NCBI GenBank assembly: GCA_019916065.1
Contig: CM034237.1
Span: 27,285,783 to 27,349,782 of the forward strand
DNA length: 64,000 bases
Source: Vitellaria paradoxa
Taxonomy: Eukaryota > Streptophyta > Magnoliopsida > Ericales > Sapotaceae
Direction: 5' to 3'
Shown here: positions 22,481 through 35,921 of the stretch, piece after piece
Layout of the letters: every line of letters starts with the position of its first letter
Numbering within the stretch: the first letter of the stretch is position 1
Translations under genes and position numbers: made by a program
The notes under the pieces: model-generated
What the model saw: the letters and a program-made list of their open reading frames with translations, nothing else
Database searches by the model: none
Told to the model about the DNA's origin: nothing

Positions 22481-22984
22481 TATTAATTTTATAATTTTTA
22501 TTAATTATTTTTGTATTTTTTAGATTTAATATTATTTTTCATTAGCGACCATATATGGCATTTTTTTAAAATTTATTATTAATTTTTTAATTATTTTAAT
22601 TACTTTTTTATTAATTTTTAAGTTCATTTATTATTTATATTATTTATTTGTAAATATTTATTTCTAAATTATTTTTTTGGTTATAATTTAAATTTCACAT
22701 ATAACAGAAAATTTTTTAAATAAAATAAAAAATGTTCTTTTATATATGCAAAAACAATATAAAATTTAATTACAAAATTTGTTATATACAAATGTACACA
22801 AAAGGAAAAAAAAACAAACAAGTAATTTACAAAATACAAAAAAATCACAAAACCACAAAATATGTCAATAAGAATCACTCTAGTCCAGTCTAGGAGGGCC
22901 AACAGTCATCGTCCAGTCCCATAATAAAAAAATAAGCAAATCAGAATATGACAACAAAACACAAATCAATGAATTCATAAAATT

Positions 22985-24500
22985 TTAATTAACTATAAAT
23001 ACGAAAATTAATATTTCTAACTTGAGGTGTGGGAGGATGGTTTTGACTTTGAGATAAGTGTCTCTCCATCTCGACCAGAAGCGATGCTTCTCGAGCATCC
23101 ATTTCTGCACAGAAGGTCTGGAGCAGGTCTTGGTCTGGCGCTTAGCCTGAAAGGATGCCTTTGCTTGTGTGATGGACCAGCATAGAATGCCTACGCCCCA
23201 CGTGAGCGTGTATTTGTGGCCATCACGTCTGACGATAGAGAAGAATATCTCATTGATATCTCCTGGCCTCAAACGCCCTCTTATCTATTGACAGCTCGGT
23301 TAGACGTGCCTAAAACTAATCCTAAGGGAAACATGACAAGATGGATAAGAAAGATAAGTAATTAAATTATGTAAAAAAAATTGAATATGATAATTGGCCA
23401 AAATAAAGCCTTAATTACCCGTATAACCTGAGCTTTCGGTGAATCCTTTTTACAGGTCACTAACTAAATAGCCATCTAATCAGTCCTCTAGCCTGCTCTC
23501 CCAACTATTAAATGGCGAAATATATGTCAATAATTTTTTATCTTATGACTTGAAAATAAATGAAATTTTTACGTGGTCGACTAACGTTTTACCTCGTAGT
23601 AGACTTGCGTAAAGTGTTAAGTCCCCTCCCTATGCCCAGGGCCCTATCCCTTGGTTTCGCGAGTTCCTTTCGGCTACCTTCTATTTTCATTTCTTGTCGA
23701 TTAGGTTTTTTAAGTTACATTTTCTAACTTAAAAACTTATGGAAAAAAATTCAAATTGTAATCTACTCACCTATGCCTCCTTGCTCGACCAGTAATTGAC
23801 GAGTTTAGCCCACTGGTGGGGGAAGACACCTGGTAAGGCTCGCTAAATGATGTCAGGGTCAGTCTTATAGCCCTTCCAATGGCTAGACTTGAGCTTGTTC
23901 CTAGAGTCCTTCCACATCTTCCAGCACTTGCCAAAGCAAATGTCCCGGAATTCTGGAGGAACCCCAACCACATTAGCCTGAAAAGGACAAATTGCATAAT
24001 ATTATTTAATATTATAAGTTTCAACATAGACATCACATACAATATAAGCAAACTATGATACTTGCACCTCTGCCTTGAGGCCCTCAAATGCGTTGGGTGA
24101 GAAGGCATCCCTATCAAGGGTGGTTAGTGAAAATCTGATTGGATTTTAGATTATGTGTTTGATCTGAGAGATGAGAGACCGTCTGGCATTCCCCACGGGC
24201 TAGGCGTGTCATCCCACTACACGGTCATCCACTATAACCTATAGTTCCACTGCGACAATGCTTTTGAAGGCCCTTTACCGAACCTAGAAGGCCTTCTCAG
24301 AGAGGGAGAATCTGTTGCATGCAAAATATTAAGTTCAATGAGTCGAAAGAAAAAATTTTAATAGCTAAAAAAATGTCTTGAACTAACAATTTATACCTAC
24401 CATTGTAGGTTCAGACACAGAAGGTGCTTGACTGTATGTCGAAGGACTCACTGATGCAGAGGGTGATGGCGGGATGACATCTATCGAGCTATTGCCCGCA
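22985..24500 (-). pseudogene. TNPA-type (Ptta/En/Spm, Transposase_24) relic of the CACTA element
   Basis: On the minus strand, 23770-23985 reads PPEFRDICFGKCWKMWKDSR, then KSSHWKGYKTDPD, and then W-A-K-L-V-N-Y-W-S-S-K-E-A with one internal stop. This is the order of the Ptta/En/Spm Transposase_24 domain, the accessory, end-binding protein of plant CACTA elements. A Ser/Pro-rich leader (PSPSASVSPSTYSQAPS) lies upstream at about 24420-24480. A 95-codon frame at 22985-23272 continues downstream. Stops and an intron-like AT stretch interrupt it. It follows the TNP2 relic on the same strand, the normal order in autonomous elements. Confidence 0.65.
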
Positions 24501-24799
24501 TAGGATAGACCAAGACATTTGCCATTGTCTGAGGACCAGATCTCCTCTTAGAGTATCCAAACATGTCTATGTACATGTTTGCAAGATAGATTTATTATAA
24601 TTTTGAAAAAAATAAATATTTAATATTATTCTTTGTTTGGATAAAAAAGAATGCAATCCTTTATTAGTCCTATAAGTCAATGGTATCTCTTTCGACTACT
24701 TCTCTAACCTAATTAAAATCTTCCTCACATTAGACTATTGCATCCTGGTTAAAAACTTGTTGGGTGAATGCATCAATATCTGGCTCATTGCATTTGATC

Positions 24800-27700
24800 T
24801 GATACAACCCTTTCTCGACATTCTAACTGCAATTTGCCGGTTAGGATTGACTCGATCTTTGACATAATAAACTTACTCTACCATCAACATTGGTATGTAA
24901 GGTTCATGTTGTATTTGCGCATCTCGATATAACAAATTGTTAAAGTTTGCCAATTTAAACTAGTACTTCTTAGTTTTAAACCCACAGATCGGATCAGCCC
25001 ATTCACACTTGAACAATTAAAATCTCAAATCACAATTATATATGACTTCAATAATGTCATTCAAGTGGCCATAGTAGTAACCATCGTCGACGGATGGATA
25101 ACTAATGCCATTATTTTGTGTAGCCCGCCTATCATCTACCTGTTTGATGTGAAATCAAAACCCATTGATGTCACAAGTTGTGTAATGTTAGGCCGTCGTA
25201 TAGGGACCATCAGCTAATTGGTTCATTTCATCGGTCAAGGTAGGATCGCTAGTGCTTCGTAAATTGTAAACCTATACAGTTCACATATTAATTGAATACA
25301 AATTTAAAGGAACACGCAGGACATATAGAAGTGCATATAAATTTTTAACACTTACATAATTCTTAAACCAATCGTGAAAAAATTGATAATGGGACATCTG
25401 AATTTGACTATCTGTTACGTGAGGCATATCCTGTTTTAGCTCATTTATGTGTCTCCTGCAACACAAATCAAATTATGTTCCAATAAGCGTGATAATTATT
25501 ACAAGTGCTACACAATTTACTCACTCCATAAGGGGAAATGACTAAATGAGTCAATGGCATAACCGATTAGGTGTTGAAAGACATGAACTGATGAGCTTGG
25601 ATCCACTCGATGTGGTTGAGATTAGATGACATACCCTCCCTAAAAGGACCTTCATTTATCTACTCTGGCCTAGTCAAGTTTGTTTGGACATCGTCGTTAA
25701 GATATACAGCGCAAGAATTGGTGCACTCATCCATTAAATAATCCTCGGCTATGGATGCCTCTGGACGAGTATTATTATGCATATACCTTTTCATTGTGTT
25801 CATGTACCCCTCGATTGGATACATCCAGCTGAACTGGACATGGCTATCAGGCCGGGTTTATCAGTTTAGTGCATGGTCAAGTGAACCATTACCTCAAAAA
25901 ATGTAGGTAGTAAAATTTTCTCTAGCTGGCACAGTGTCAAAGCACTCATCTCGCACAGACCCTTCAAATCTTCTGTGCAGATAACTTTATAACACAGCTA
26001 TCTAAAGAAGTTACTGACCTCAATTAATAGCTTCACCACATTCTTAGCCAGACAATTCCTTAAAGCGATAGGCACTGGTGAATGAGAATGTAATTTGTCA
26101 TGACTCTTCAAACCCTATAATGTCCTTTTTTTTATGTTCACTCATTTGGGAATATTCGAACAATACCTATAATGCATCTTGACACCCTTCAGGATTGATA
26201 TGAAGACATCATTCTCTTCTTTGCTCATTGTGTACTATGCAAGTGGTATGCATGCCTTGTTGGACTCCTTCTCCTATAAGTGCAACGAGGTTCTCAGCCC
26301 TATCTCCTGCAAATTACGTTGAGCATTGGCATTGTCCTTTGACTTTCCCTTAACACCAAGATGGTCCATAATATATTATAGTAAACATTCTTCTCGATAT
26401 GCTTGGCATCCAAGTTATACCTCAGTAGGTAGTCCTTCCAGTAATGTAACTCATAGAAAATACTCTTCTTCTTTCAATTATGACTTTATTTCTTGTTTGC
26501 ACCTGGAATAAACGCTAACAGGAGGGCCAATGATCTTTAAAATCATACACTATCCATAATTACTCCTGTTCAATTTGGTTCAACAAATCAACCCCAATTA
26601 TTGTCCGTGGTGCCAGATCATACTCTTGAGTACCGTCAAATGAAGCTCTGTTGTTCCTGAACCTGTGCAATAGAGGTAGGAAGTGTTTGCGACCCATGTA
26701 TGCTCACTTTTTGCTGTGCTTTAGCCAAGTTGACTTCTTGCTCTGGTTGCTACAATGATATGCAAACTCCCATTTCGTGCTACAATCAGACAAGTTAGCA
26801 TACACAGGGAAGTTGTTGATTGTCCACAGTAATACTACCCAGAGTCTAAACATTTCATGTCCTGTAGAGTCAAATGTCATCACACCCTTAGCCCATAATT
26901 TATGAAGCTTTTCAATCAAAGGCTGCATATATACGTCTATCTTATTCCCAGGACCTCTCAGTCCATCAATTAGTGTCCATAGGATCAGGAAAGGTTACTT
27001 TATACACAATCAGGGTGAAAGATTATATGGAACAAACAACATGGGTCATATACTATGATTTACCCTAGTCATGGCCCTAATTGGGCTAAATCCACCTATA
27101 GCTAAGCCAAGGTGAACACTGCGAGGATCAACAGCAAATTCAGGGTATCTCTGATTGAAATCCTTCCACGCAGAAGAGTTTACTAGATGGGATAACTTCC
27201 TGTCCTCGCCACTATTCTCATCATGCCATCTCATCAACTTAGAAATCTTGGAGGACATGAAAAGTCTCTTTAGCCTTGGCTTAAGTAGAAAATAGCACAC
27301 TTGCATTATAGCCACACAAGCTTACCATGGTTTAAGACACCTGAACTGCTCTAACAATCCTAGCCACACCCGACATCCTTTCACCTCATAGTTTGATACA
27401 CAGTGCACATATTGAGGTGGGCATTCTCATTCAGAAACAACATACAACTATTTGAACATGCATCCAGAGTATTATATGTGAATCCCAAATTTTCAGTTAG
27501 CTTGCAAGCTTGATAGTACGAATCAGAAAGCTCTGCTCTCGATGGTAGAACTCTGTGTAATAACTATTATAGCATGTCGAAAAATATATCTGACCACTGA
27601 TTCAATGCCTTCAAATGTAATAGCTTGACGATAAATGATAATTTTCTGAAATGCCTGCATTTAAGGTACAATTCTGTCTACACATCATCGAGTATTTCAA

Positions 27701-28150
27701 AATATCTTAAGGTTTCATCGTTTGCACATGAGCAAGGATTACTCCTACTCATCAAATTAGTATCATAGCTTGGGTTTTTTGGGGCCAATCCACACGCGAT
27801 ATTAGCTAGCATCGCGAGCATTAGATCAACCTCCTCTATAGCCTTGGTCCCTGTCTCAACTATTTCCTCCCGGTGAGATGGGTCATATTCTTCCTCATAG
27901 AGAGTCTAATACTTATACTGCTTCAAGAACCTATTATGAAACAAATGCTCCCTGCCAGGCTTTAGTTTGTAGTAATACCGATTTACACATTTCTTATAGG
28001 GACAATTGATGTACTCACTGTGAAACCCATTGGTGAATGCAATGAACTGGTTAATCCCCCTCCATATATTCTATAGACATCCTATTCTGCAAACCAATCC
28101 AACTTTTGTCCACCTCACTAACTATTTCTGCTAAATCCTGAAATGAAGAG
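24800..28150 (-). pseudogene. TNP2 transposase relic of the CACTA element
   Basis: Reading from 28150 downward in shifting frames: a transposase-associated domain (about 27940-28095, F-I-A-F-T-N-G-F then C-P-Y-K-K-C and a CxxC-type spacing). Next is the TNP2 N-terminal part (27400-27690, CRHFRKLSFIVKLLHLKALN), then MRWHDEN and A-W-K-D-F-N-x-R-Y-P-x-F-A (27046-27315), then GVMTFDSTGHEMF and LLWTINNFPVYANLS (26704-26928). A DUF4218-type block with F-S-W-M-Y-P-I-E-G-Y-M and R-P-E-A-S-I-A-E (about 25720-25860) follows, and a DUF4216-type block FKCEWADP (about 24835-25020). This domain order is that of plant En/Spm TNP2 transposases (about 1000 residues). Many stops and frameshifts: no functional protein. 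Confidence 0.8.
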
Positions 28151-28749
28151 GCATAATTAGCTTAAAGGATTGTGCGTTATGCAAGTCACCTAGTCTTAAA
28201 CTTTACTTTCTCACTACAAGGTGGTTGGTCCTATCCCATTCGAGAATGCACAATCCAAATTGCACTTAACAACTTGATGCCTTCATCCCCAAGTTAGACA
28301 AAATTTCAACAGCATATCTACATGGTTCTCCAAGTATGTGATGTAGAAATAACATCAGTCATACTTTGTGTATGCACCCAAAGAACAGCAAGACATCAAC
28401 CAAAACTCCATCTAACATTAGGCATTGCATGAGTTATTGAAGACAAGATGGATAGATGTATTCCCAAATTGTTCGAACTAGACAATTCAAGAATTGTGTA
28501 CGTAAATCCCTGTGCGTTCATCAGAAGAACGACGAACCTAGTCGAAGACCAAATCCGTCACCTAACAATGACCAAATGGGTGGCATACAAAATTCTCGAA
28601 TGGGTCTAAGTTTCACTAATGCATGCAAATAAATAAAGCAAAATAGTTCTAATTTCTTTCTAATTTTGATTTCAATCATTGGTTTATATATTAACTATCT
28701 AACTACCAACACAAACACTAAATTAAACTTAAGTAACAGATACATTGAA

Positions 28750-29290
28750 TTGGATTGGATTTGACACAAGTAAGATATTAGATTGGGCCCAAGTAAGATT
28801 AGGGGTTTATGTATCAGTTATAGATTTAACTAATTAAATATTATTAATTACCTATTACTAATTAACTAATTATATTATTATAATATTATTATTTTACCCA
28901 AGTTTCTAACTATTATTAAAATTACCAAAAAAAAATTCTAACTATTATTAATATTAGCTTAGAAAGATATTGTATTAGACCTAAGTAAGATTAGGGGTTT
29001 ACATATCAGTTATGAATTTAACTAATTAAATATTATTAATTACCTATTACTAATTAACTAATTATAATATTATAATATTATTATTTTACTTAAATTTCTG
29101 ACCATTATTAATATTAGATTGGATTGGGCCCAAGAAAGATATTGGATTGGGCCAAAATATGATTAGCAGTTTGTGTATCAATTATGAATTTAACTAATTA
29201 AATATTATTAATTACCTATTACTAACTAACTAATTATAATATTATAATATTATTATTTTATATTAGTTACCTATTACTAGGGCATGTTAT
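28750..29290. repeat. Three tandem units of ~170-190 bp
   Basis: Each unit has AGATATT(A/G)GATTGGGCC, GATTAG.GGTTT..GTATCA(G/A)TTATGAATTTAACTAATTAAAT and TTACCTATTACTAA(T/C)TAACTAATTATA blocks. Equivalent points fall at 28801, 28993 and 29165 (spacings 192 and 172). Very AT-rich; no coding sequence. Confidence 0.75.
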
Positions 29291-29725
29291 TATATATTAT
29301 ACTGGTTTGTGGGTATATTGGGTGCACATAGACTTCGTGTTCACTTTTCTATAAATTTTGTTGTAGTTGTAGAGCCTGATACTTAGATAAGCCCCAAGAT
29401 TGAGATTCTATTGATATTTTGATGTTAATCAGACTATATCTTTGAATAGTATTCTTTTGATCTACAAGGATATATTTTTGTATTAGACATATAGTTTAAT
29501 ACTCTTTATGGTTGTAATGACATAATGAGCCTAATTATTGTGATATGCAGTAAGTAGTTCTTTTCTTTGTTAAGGACTATGACCTTATTGACTATTTTTT
29601 TTATTTTGACGTTTGCTAAGGTGATTGTATTGGTCAAATTACGTTTACTGTGATTAATTAATTATGATTTGCATGTAATTATTAGTTCATAACTCGGGTT
29701 ATGAAACCGGGGTATAACACTACGT

Positions 29726-30420
29726 AACTCATAGAGAATCAAGCCAATCATAGTTTGTGTGTGTAAACATAGTGAGATATCTACCTACAGGGTAGTGATG
29801 TTTCTTAATAGGTTTTAAGTACTTGTTTAAACATTATATGCAATGTTAAAGACTATTTTGCATGTGATTCCAGTGGGATGCTTTGTAAAAGGTGAGCTCT
29901 ATTGGGGATGAAATAGGATAAGAGGGCTAATATGACCCGTTGAGATAAAAATGGATGTATGATGTGATAAGAAGTGTATTATGATAAATGGTATTGTGAC
30001 TATACCCAAGCTACTTACATAACCTGTGAAGGGATCGAGTCAACATAGTTTAAAAGTAGGGTAGTCTAAACTTTGATTATATGTATATATGTGTAATACT
30101 GGATATGTATCACTAGAATACCATCTAGTGGCCTCGGTATTCGTCATGGTCTAGAGCATATAATATGCATAAGTGTATAATATATATGATATGTTGATGT
30201 GTAGGTGAGTATATAAGGGAGCATATGTGATCAAATGTCGTGGATAGCATTCTAATGGCCTTAGGCATAATTGGCCTTGTCATCAGGTCTACTGTGCTAT
30301 CTATATATGGATGTAGGCATGTAAGTGAATTTGTAATTAGAATGCTGTGGTGGCACCCTAATGGCCTCAGGCATAAATAGCCTATTATATGGATATGTAA
30401 GATGTAGACATCTTAATTTT
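29726..30420 (+). repeat. Truncated copy of the 19.7-21.3 kb repeat, opposite strand
   Basis: Blocks at 29866-29905 and 30000-30060 match the reverse complement of 21110-21140 and 20925-20985. Downstream, three loosely repeated units with a T(A/G)ATGGCCT.(A/G)GGCATAA core occur around 30130, 30250 and 30350. It lies inside the CACTA element and is probably a later insertion. The AACCGGGGTATAACA just before it (about 29710-29725) looks like a gypsy LTR end, but this is uncertain. Confidence 0.45.
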
Positions 30421-32869
30421 GCCCCTTATTCGCAACTATCAAATTTCATCAATACTGAAGATTGACACTAAATTTTTATTGATAATCATTTGTGAAAATT
30501 GCTAATTAAATTTCATTTGCCTAAGATAAGTCAAGGTGTCAGAATTCAAACAGAAATAATCATTCAGTAAAATAACAGTTGTGCCCAGATCAAGCCCAAC
30601 CATCAAGAAATTAAACAGAGGCACTTGAGACACCAGAATAAAGGCTCCTACATTAAGAAATCAACTAGAATTCAAATTCAATAGTCAATTCAGTTTAAAA
30701 GTTAAAATTGGCCTTGATAGGCATGCTTGGGAAGTAATATTAATTGGGCTACCCATTTTAAGTTGAACAAATATAAAAAGTTATAGAACATTCAAGATTA
30801 TGCCAAAGAACATGTAAAAGGACTTGAAATGACTCCTACCAACAAAAAAAAAGTCACTAGAGTATCAAACACAAATTGAGCCCTTAAATTAGGCAAGAAA
30901 AACCCCAAATTTCATAAAGGTTCTAAGCATACATTTCTTAACATAGCCTCTCAACTTAGCCAGGTTTGATTAAACTCCAAAAAGTGCTTTGAGATAAGGG
31001 AGGTCATCCCTTGGGTGTTTGCAAGGGTTTATTAAAGAAAACCAGTGGGCCTATCACTATTTCAACTTGTTCTAGAGTAGTAATTTTCAAACGGTTATAA
31101 TTAGGCTACAAAAAATCCAATTTTTACTATGTCAACCATAATAAACCCAATTTCTCTCCAGCATGTCTAGAAATCTCTTAGCGCTCCTAAAACCTTTCCA
31201 AAATGTTTATTTAAAAATGGCCCAAACATGTTAAAAATGTCCCGAACATTGATAACTGGACTTCTGATATTCTATGCCCTACTTGAAATAGAATTGAAAA
31301 ATTCAATAGAAAATCAAAATATTCATTAGAATATATATATTTTATTTACATTGACCTATATATATATAAACATTACCAGGAGTCCTCTTACTAATGCTTT
31401 TCATAGCTATGATCTTATCTTATTGAACTTTGTTTAAATAGAAAAACCATTTAAAAACAATTTTCAAAAAACTAACCTCTATATACATAATATATCGCAA
31501 ACACCTTATAACTTAACAATGTTCTTGTGTTGCTGAGATGTACTAAAATTAAGGTTCTCTATTATTTTTATCCCACTGAATAGGGAGTATTTTTTTTCTC
31601 TTGGACAATATTTGATTTTTAAGTTGTTTCTCGTTTATTTTACTTACAAGTTTACTCGACTTTTAAGGGGGAAATATGAATAAAAGATTATTTGAATTAG
31701 AACAAAGGAACGTGTTGTTCTCATAAAATTATAAGGGAAAAAAAAGCTTTAATGATGCCTAATGAAGTAGAACAACTTGATGAAATAAAAACTATGTTCC
31801 AACCAATACAAATTATGAAACTTTAAGTAGATATTTATGCCCTTTGTTACGGTGTATGTCATTAACGATAAGAGCTTAGACTGCAGAAAATGGCAATTCA
31901 AATGGAAAGCCAAATTCCTAAGCTAGTTTTTGTAGTATCAACAAGAGTAATAGAAGAATCGACTTGACTTGTTATGTTATCAGTAAGATTATTATATAAT
32001 TATAATTTCTATTGAGAGGCCTTTTTCGGCATGGCAAGAACACATATCACGTATAAAGTTCTAATAAATTCTATTCAACTTTTAGAAATTAAAAATGTTT
32101 TGACACATTTTTAAGCCTCATTTTTTTTAAATTTTTTTCAAGATATATTCCCTGTCTCTTTCACTTTTCCTTTTGTTTTTGTTCTTATCTTTGCAAATTA
32201 TAGAAAATTATTATGGGTTATCAATAATTATTTACTGTGAATGGCTACTTATTATGAATTGTGATTGATTTTTAGTAATTATAATTACAAATTGTCAACT
32301 ATAAATTAATTTAAAAAATTGACTTTGTTAGAAATGGTTAAGAATTGATATGGTCAATTAATAATTAATTTAGAAGATTATAGAGTTAGAAAAGTAGTTT
32401 GAGGTTTATTAAGTTATAAAAGTTCTATACAACTAAATTAAAAATTTAGAATAGCTTAAGTGTAAAGGTATGGTTACAAATTGAAATATAAAGTTCATTG
32501 TATTTGAATTTTTTAGTTCAACTTTCATGTATTTACATGAATTGAAAATAACTAGACCTATTTGACAATCGCAATAGGTCACTCGTTTTGTCATACTTCA
32601 TGTGACAGATTAGGTCTTTAACTATGTTTGTTTTGAAAGGATCATACACATGTTATTAAGAACTAATTTGCAGTTCTTGTGATGAGGTAATAGAGATCAA
32701 CATATATGATTCTTGAATTGTCCTATTTGAACAATTTGGGAATGCACTAATCTATCTTGTTTTCAATAACTCATGCAAGTCCTATATTAAGTTCGTTTAT
32801 TATTTTGACTTTACACTTTTAATTTAGTTTATATGACATTAAATTCTAGAGTAAGGAACATGTCTCAAG
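30421..32869. other. CACTA internal DNA, no gene seen
   Basis: About 2.4 kb of AT-rich sequence without frames above 60 codons and without motifs I recognise. It belongs to the CACTA element by position only. Confidence 0.4.
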
Positions 32870-33960
32870 TCATAGGACATTAAACTTATTTCATAAGTTG
32901 CTAGTGACATGTAGGAACAAAAGGTATGGGAATTTGGGACCTACGATGCACGTATTTAGCAAAAGTAGCAAAATTTTAAACATTTTAAGATTGAGTAAAT
33001 CGCCCAAATGACAGAAATAATCTCCGTTGTCAACAAAACTTGACGCACATTATCTCCTAAGCACTAGTAAAAAAAAAAAATAGTGCAAGAATCCAAGTAT
33101 TGGGGTGCTAATAGTTCACAGAATTAATTCTAAGTTTTAATATGAAACTTAGAATATTTCAATTTTGAGACAGTTACCCAAACCGAGCAAATATGCTCAG
33201 TTGTCTACAAGATATGACACACCATATCTTCAAGGCACTAGTAACTTCTAAGAATAAACATCATAGGAATTAGAAGCCTAGGCTGTCCGTAGTTCGCATA
33301 AGTAATTTCAACCTGAAACTTGAAACTTGAAGTTTGAGTCAATCATTCAAATTGAGCAAATGTGTTTGGTTGTCTGCGAACACACCCTATTCTAGACGCT
33401 AGTAACTTAATATGGAAATCAAAGACATAGATTGCCAGTTTCTTGAAAAAAAGGGGTTTCAAGTTTTAACTACGAACTTAGAAGTTTTCAAGTTTAAGTC
33501 AATCACATAAATAGAGTAAACATACTCAATTGTCTGCAAAACTTAACATACCATCTCTTAGGCACTAGTGATTTATAGGAACAAATGGCATAGGAATTTG
33601 AGACCCAGAGTGTCGATAGTTTATAAAAATAGTTTCAAGTTTCAACCTAGAACTTAAAACATTTCAAGTTTGAGTCAATCACCTAAATGGAGCAAATACG
33701 CTTGATTGTCCAGTAAACTTGAGACATACCATCTCTTAGGCACTAGTGACTTGTAAGAAAAGTGTGGTAATTCAAGACCAAGGGTGCTTATAGTCAACCA
33801 TTGTAAGTTCCAGCTTAACTTGGAGAGTTTCAAAGTTGACTCGATAGTCCAAATGAATCAAACATATCTAGTTGTCTATGAAACTTGACATATACTATCT
33901 TCTAGGCATTATTGACTAGTAGAAATAAATAGTGTGAGAATCAGAGTCCTTGGATAACCA
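32870..33960. repeat. Tandem array, about seven units of ~168 bp
   Basis: A marker (T)TAGGCACTAGTGAC, degenerate in some units, recurs at 32899, 33062, 33236, 33397, 33563, 33741 and 33907 (spacings 163, 174, 161, 166, 178, 166). Other conserved blocks are TTTGAGTCAATCAC, GAGCAAATA.GCT.AGTTGTCT and AACTTGACATACCATCT, always in the same order. The unit length is close to one nucleosome repeat and to many plant satellites. It lies within 700-1800 bp of the right end of the CACTA element. Confidence 0.8.
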
Positions 33961-34400
33961 TTGCCAATAATTATACTTTCTTGTTTTGACTTTATGCATT
34001 CATATTGAATTTATTGCAATTATGTTTTTATTAATGATAATTTTAAGATTAATTATATGTTAAATATTTTTATATTTAATTTGTGTCTAGTCCACTTCTT
34101 GAAGACAAGATCTGTCTTTTGTTTTTCAGTTGTATTTCTAATATTTTGCAACTTATATATATTTCATAGTTATTTGAATTTATGTACTTATTATAGTATT
34201 AGATATCTCTATTTGGCTATACAATTGTTGATATATTTGTATTGTGAATTTGAAATATTTGTGAATGTGATTGATGACTATTACATGTTATATTTAAGCT
34301 TGGATATATATTGATTAATTAAATAGTGTCGTCTTTATATATGCCTAAAAAGAAATAGAACTTTTATGGACAACTTTTTTTCCCCTCTTTATAGGGACCA
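33961..34400. other. No gene seen
   Basis: AT-rich, with an 85-codon plus-strand frame (34057-34314) made mostly of Leu, Ile, Tyr and Phe. I regard that as a composition effect. Confidence 0.45.
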
Positions 34401-34649
34401 CTTTGGCGGTTGCTATACATGTTGTTTGAGGCTAATTTAGTTGCCTTTTCGGGACCATTGCAAGCCATCACTATAAGTTAAGAAGTGCTAAAAAGCGATC
34501 ACGAAAGCTCTTTCCTGACTAACTAATTAAGGACTTCTAGGAAGCAACCACTTGGCCATCACTTGGCCATCACTTTTACCCTTTAGGAAGTGCTTTGTAC
34601 TACTTAGGGACTGTTTAAGCGGTCACTAAAAGGCCCCTTTTTAGTAGTG
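34401..34649. repeat. Right terminal and subterminal region of the CACTA element
   Basis: It contains GACCACTTTGGCGGTTGCTA, AAGCGATCACGAAAG, GGAAGCAACCACTTGGCCATCAC (with a short direct repeat of TTGGCCATCACTT) and AAGCGGTCACTAAAAGG, and ends TAGTAGTG at 34649. These are the end-proximal words of an En/Spm-type element. Confidence 0.7.
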
Positions 34650-35105
34650 TGTATATTCAATGTAGAAAAAGTAGGTCCATGTATAAGTGCGCGATACAAG
34701 TAACAAATTACATATAGTAACTTAAAAAATACGATAAATAGTATAATATACTATATATTATCAGGGTTGGTTTTTATTATATTATGTTCTATTTTGTGAC
34801 CCAAGGTTCTATTATAAAAAGAAATGTAGGGTTTGTAGTGTCACAAAAGAGAACCTATTCTAGTAACTTCATCTCCCTTTTTTAGGACTTTTATATTAAA
34901 ATATAGATTTATCATAATAGTGGACATAGATATATCATTAAACTATATATAATTGTGGATTTTTTTAGAGGTTAAATTCTGAATATATTAAAGAAAACAA
35001 TGTACAAACTACAGCATGTTTACCCTAAGGTTCAAACTAGACCCTAGCCTAAATAACAGCAATAAGAGACCTATAGTCAGTTACACAAAAAATAAGGCAA
35101 CTATC
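34650..35105. other. No gene seen
   Basis: AT-rich spacer between the CACTA end and the old LTR. I see no motif I can name with confidence. Confidence 0.4.
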
Positions 35106-35921
35106 GCGTCACACCCTAGATCTCGTAACTCAAAGAGTGAACTAATGAATCACATACAACATACATAAATCAATCATAACTCCAGATTAGAGCCATAAGA
35201 GCACCCTAGAGCAGACATACACAATAAATAGAAACAGAATAATAACTAAGCCTTGGTCAAACCAAGCATCAGTATTCTAACATAAATCCTAACAAAACAT
35301 CTAGGCTTTATGGCCTTTACAACCATATCGAATAAATCTAAATTAATAATACACCTCCAAAAAATGAATAAGTAATACAATAAGCTCAAACAAAAGAATC
35401 CAAACATGGCGAGGCTCACCTAAGTCTCAACACAGTCTATAGGGATGTGAGAACTAATCCACTTGTGCTTACGGTGTATAAATATAAACATATCTAATAT
35501 ACAACAATAATATCAATAACTGAAAATTATCATGACATCATTAACACCAGTAATCAATATTTGAACAACCACATCTAATCGTAATAAACGAACATTAATA
35601 TCATGAGATATCCTTTGATTATTTGTTTAATATTTCTCATCATTACATTACAATCATGGGGTTGAATATTTTTCAAATAAATATTGCCTTTTACGGGCCA
35701 ACATGTAGCAAAAACGATAAACTGAGTCGTCGCTATTTATGAGCTTGGCCTTAAGGGCCATGATTAGCCAAATCATCATTGCCATTTATGGATCAATATC
35801 TAATAGTCATGATCTACCAAATCATCATCGTCATTTATGGATTAATATTCAGTGATCATGATGCACTAAATCACCGTTGTGTTGTAGACTACTAACTACT
35901 GACACGATAACCAAACACTGT

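Larger units (their letters stand above)
22188..34649 (-). mobile_element. Decayed CACTA (En/Spm) DNA transposon, ~12.5 kb
   Basis: The right end is clear: ...CTAAAAGGCCCCTTTTTAGTAGTG, the inverted form of the CACTACTAAAAAGGGG end of plant CACTA elements (34642-34649). It is preceded by subterminal words such as AAGCGGTCACTAAAA and GCGATCAC. The left end is weaker: CACTAGCAGTAGCTAGAAGGGGG at 22188, followed by TTAGCAGTTGCTAAT, GCGGTCACTAATAA and TTAGCGACCGCT words. Between them lie relics of both En/Spm-type proteins on the minus strand. No matching 3-bp TSD was seen. The inside also holds tandem arrays and a piece of an unrelated repeat (29726-30420). Confidence 0.7.

Noticed and set aside
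34057..34314. 85-codon plus-strand frame rich in Leu, Ile, Phe and Tyr
   Set aside because: Composition effect of AT-rich DNA near the CACTA right end; no signal or domain.
34650..35105. Possible LINE 3' end or gene 3' end next to the CACTA terminus
   Set aside because: Only a vague resemblance to LINE tails; no poly-A tail, RT or TSD seen.
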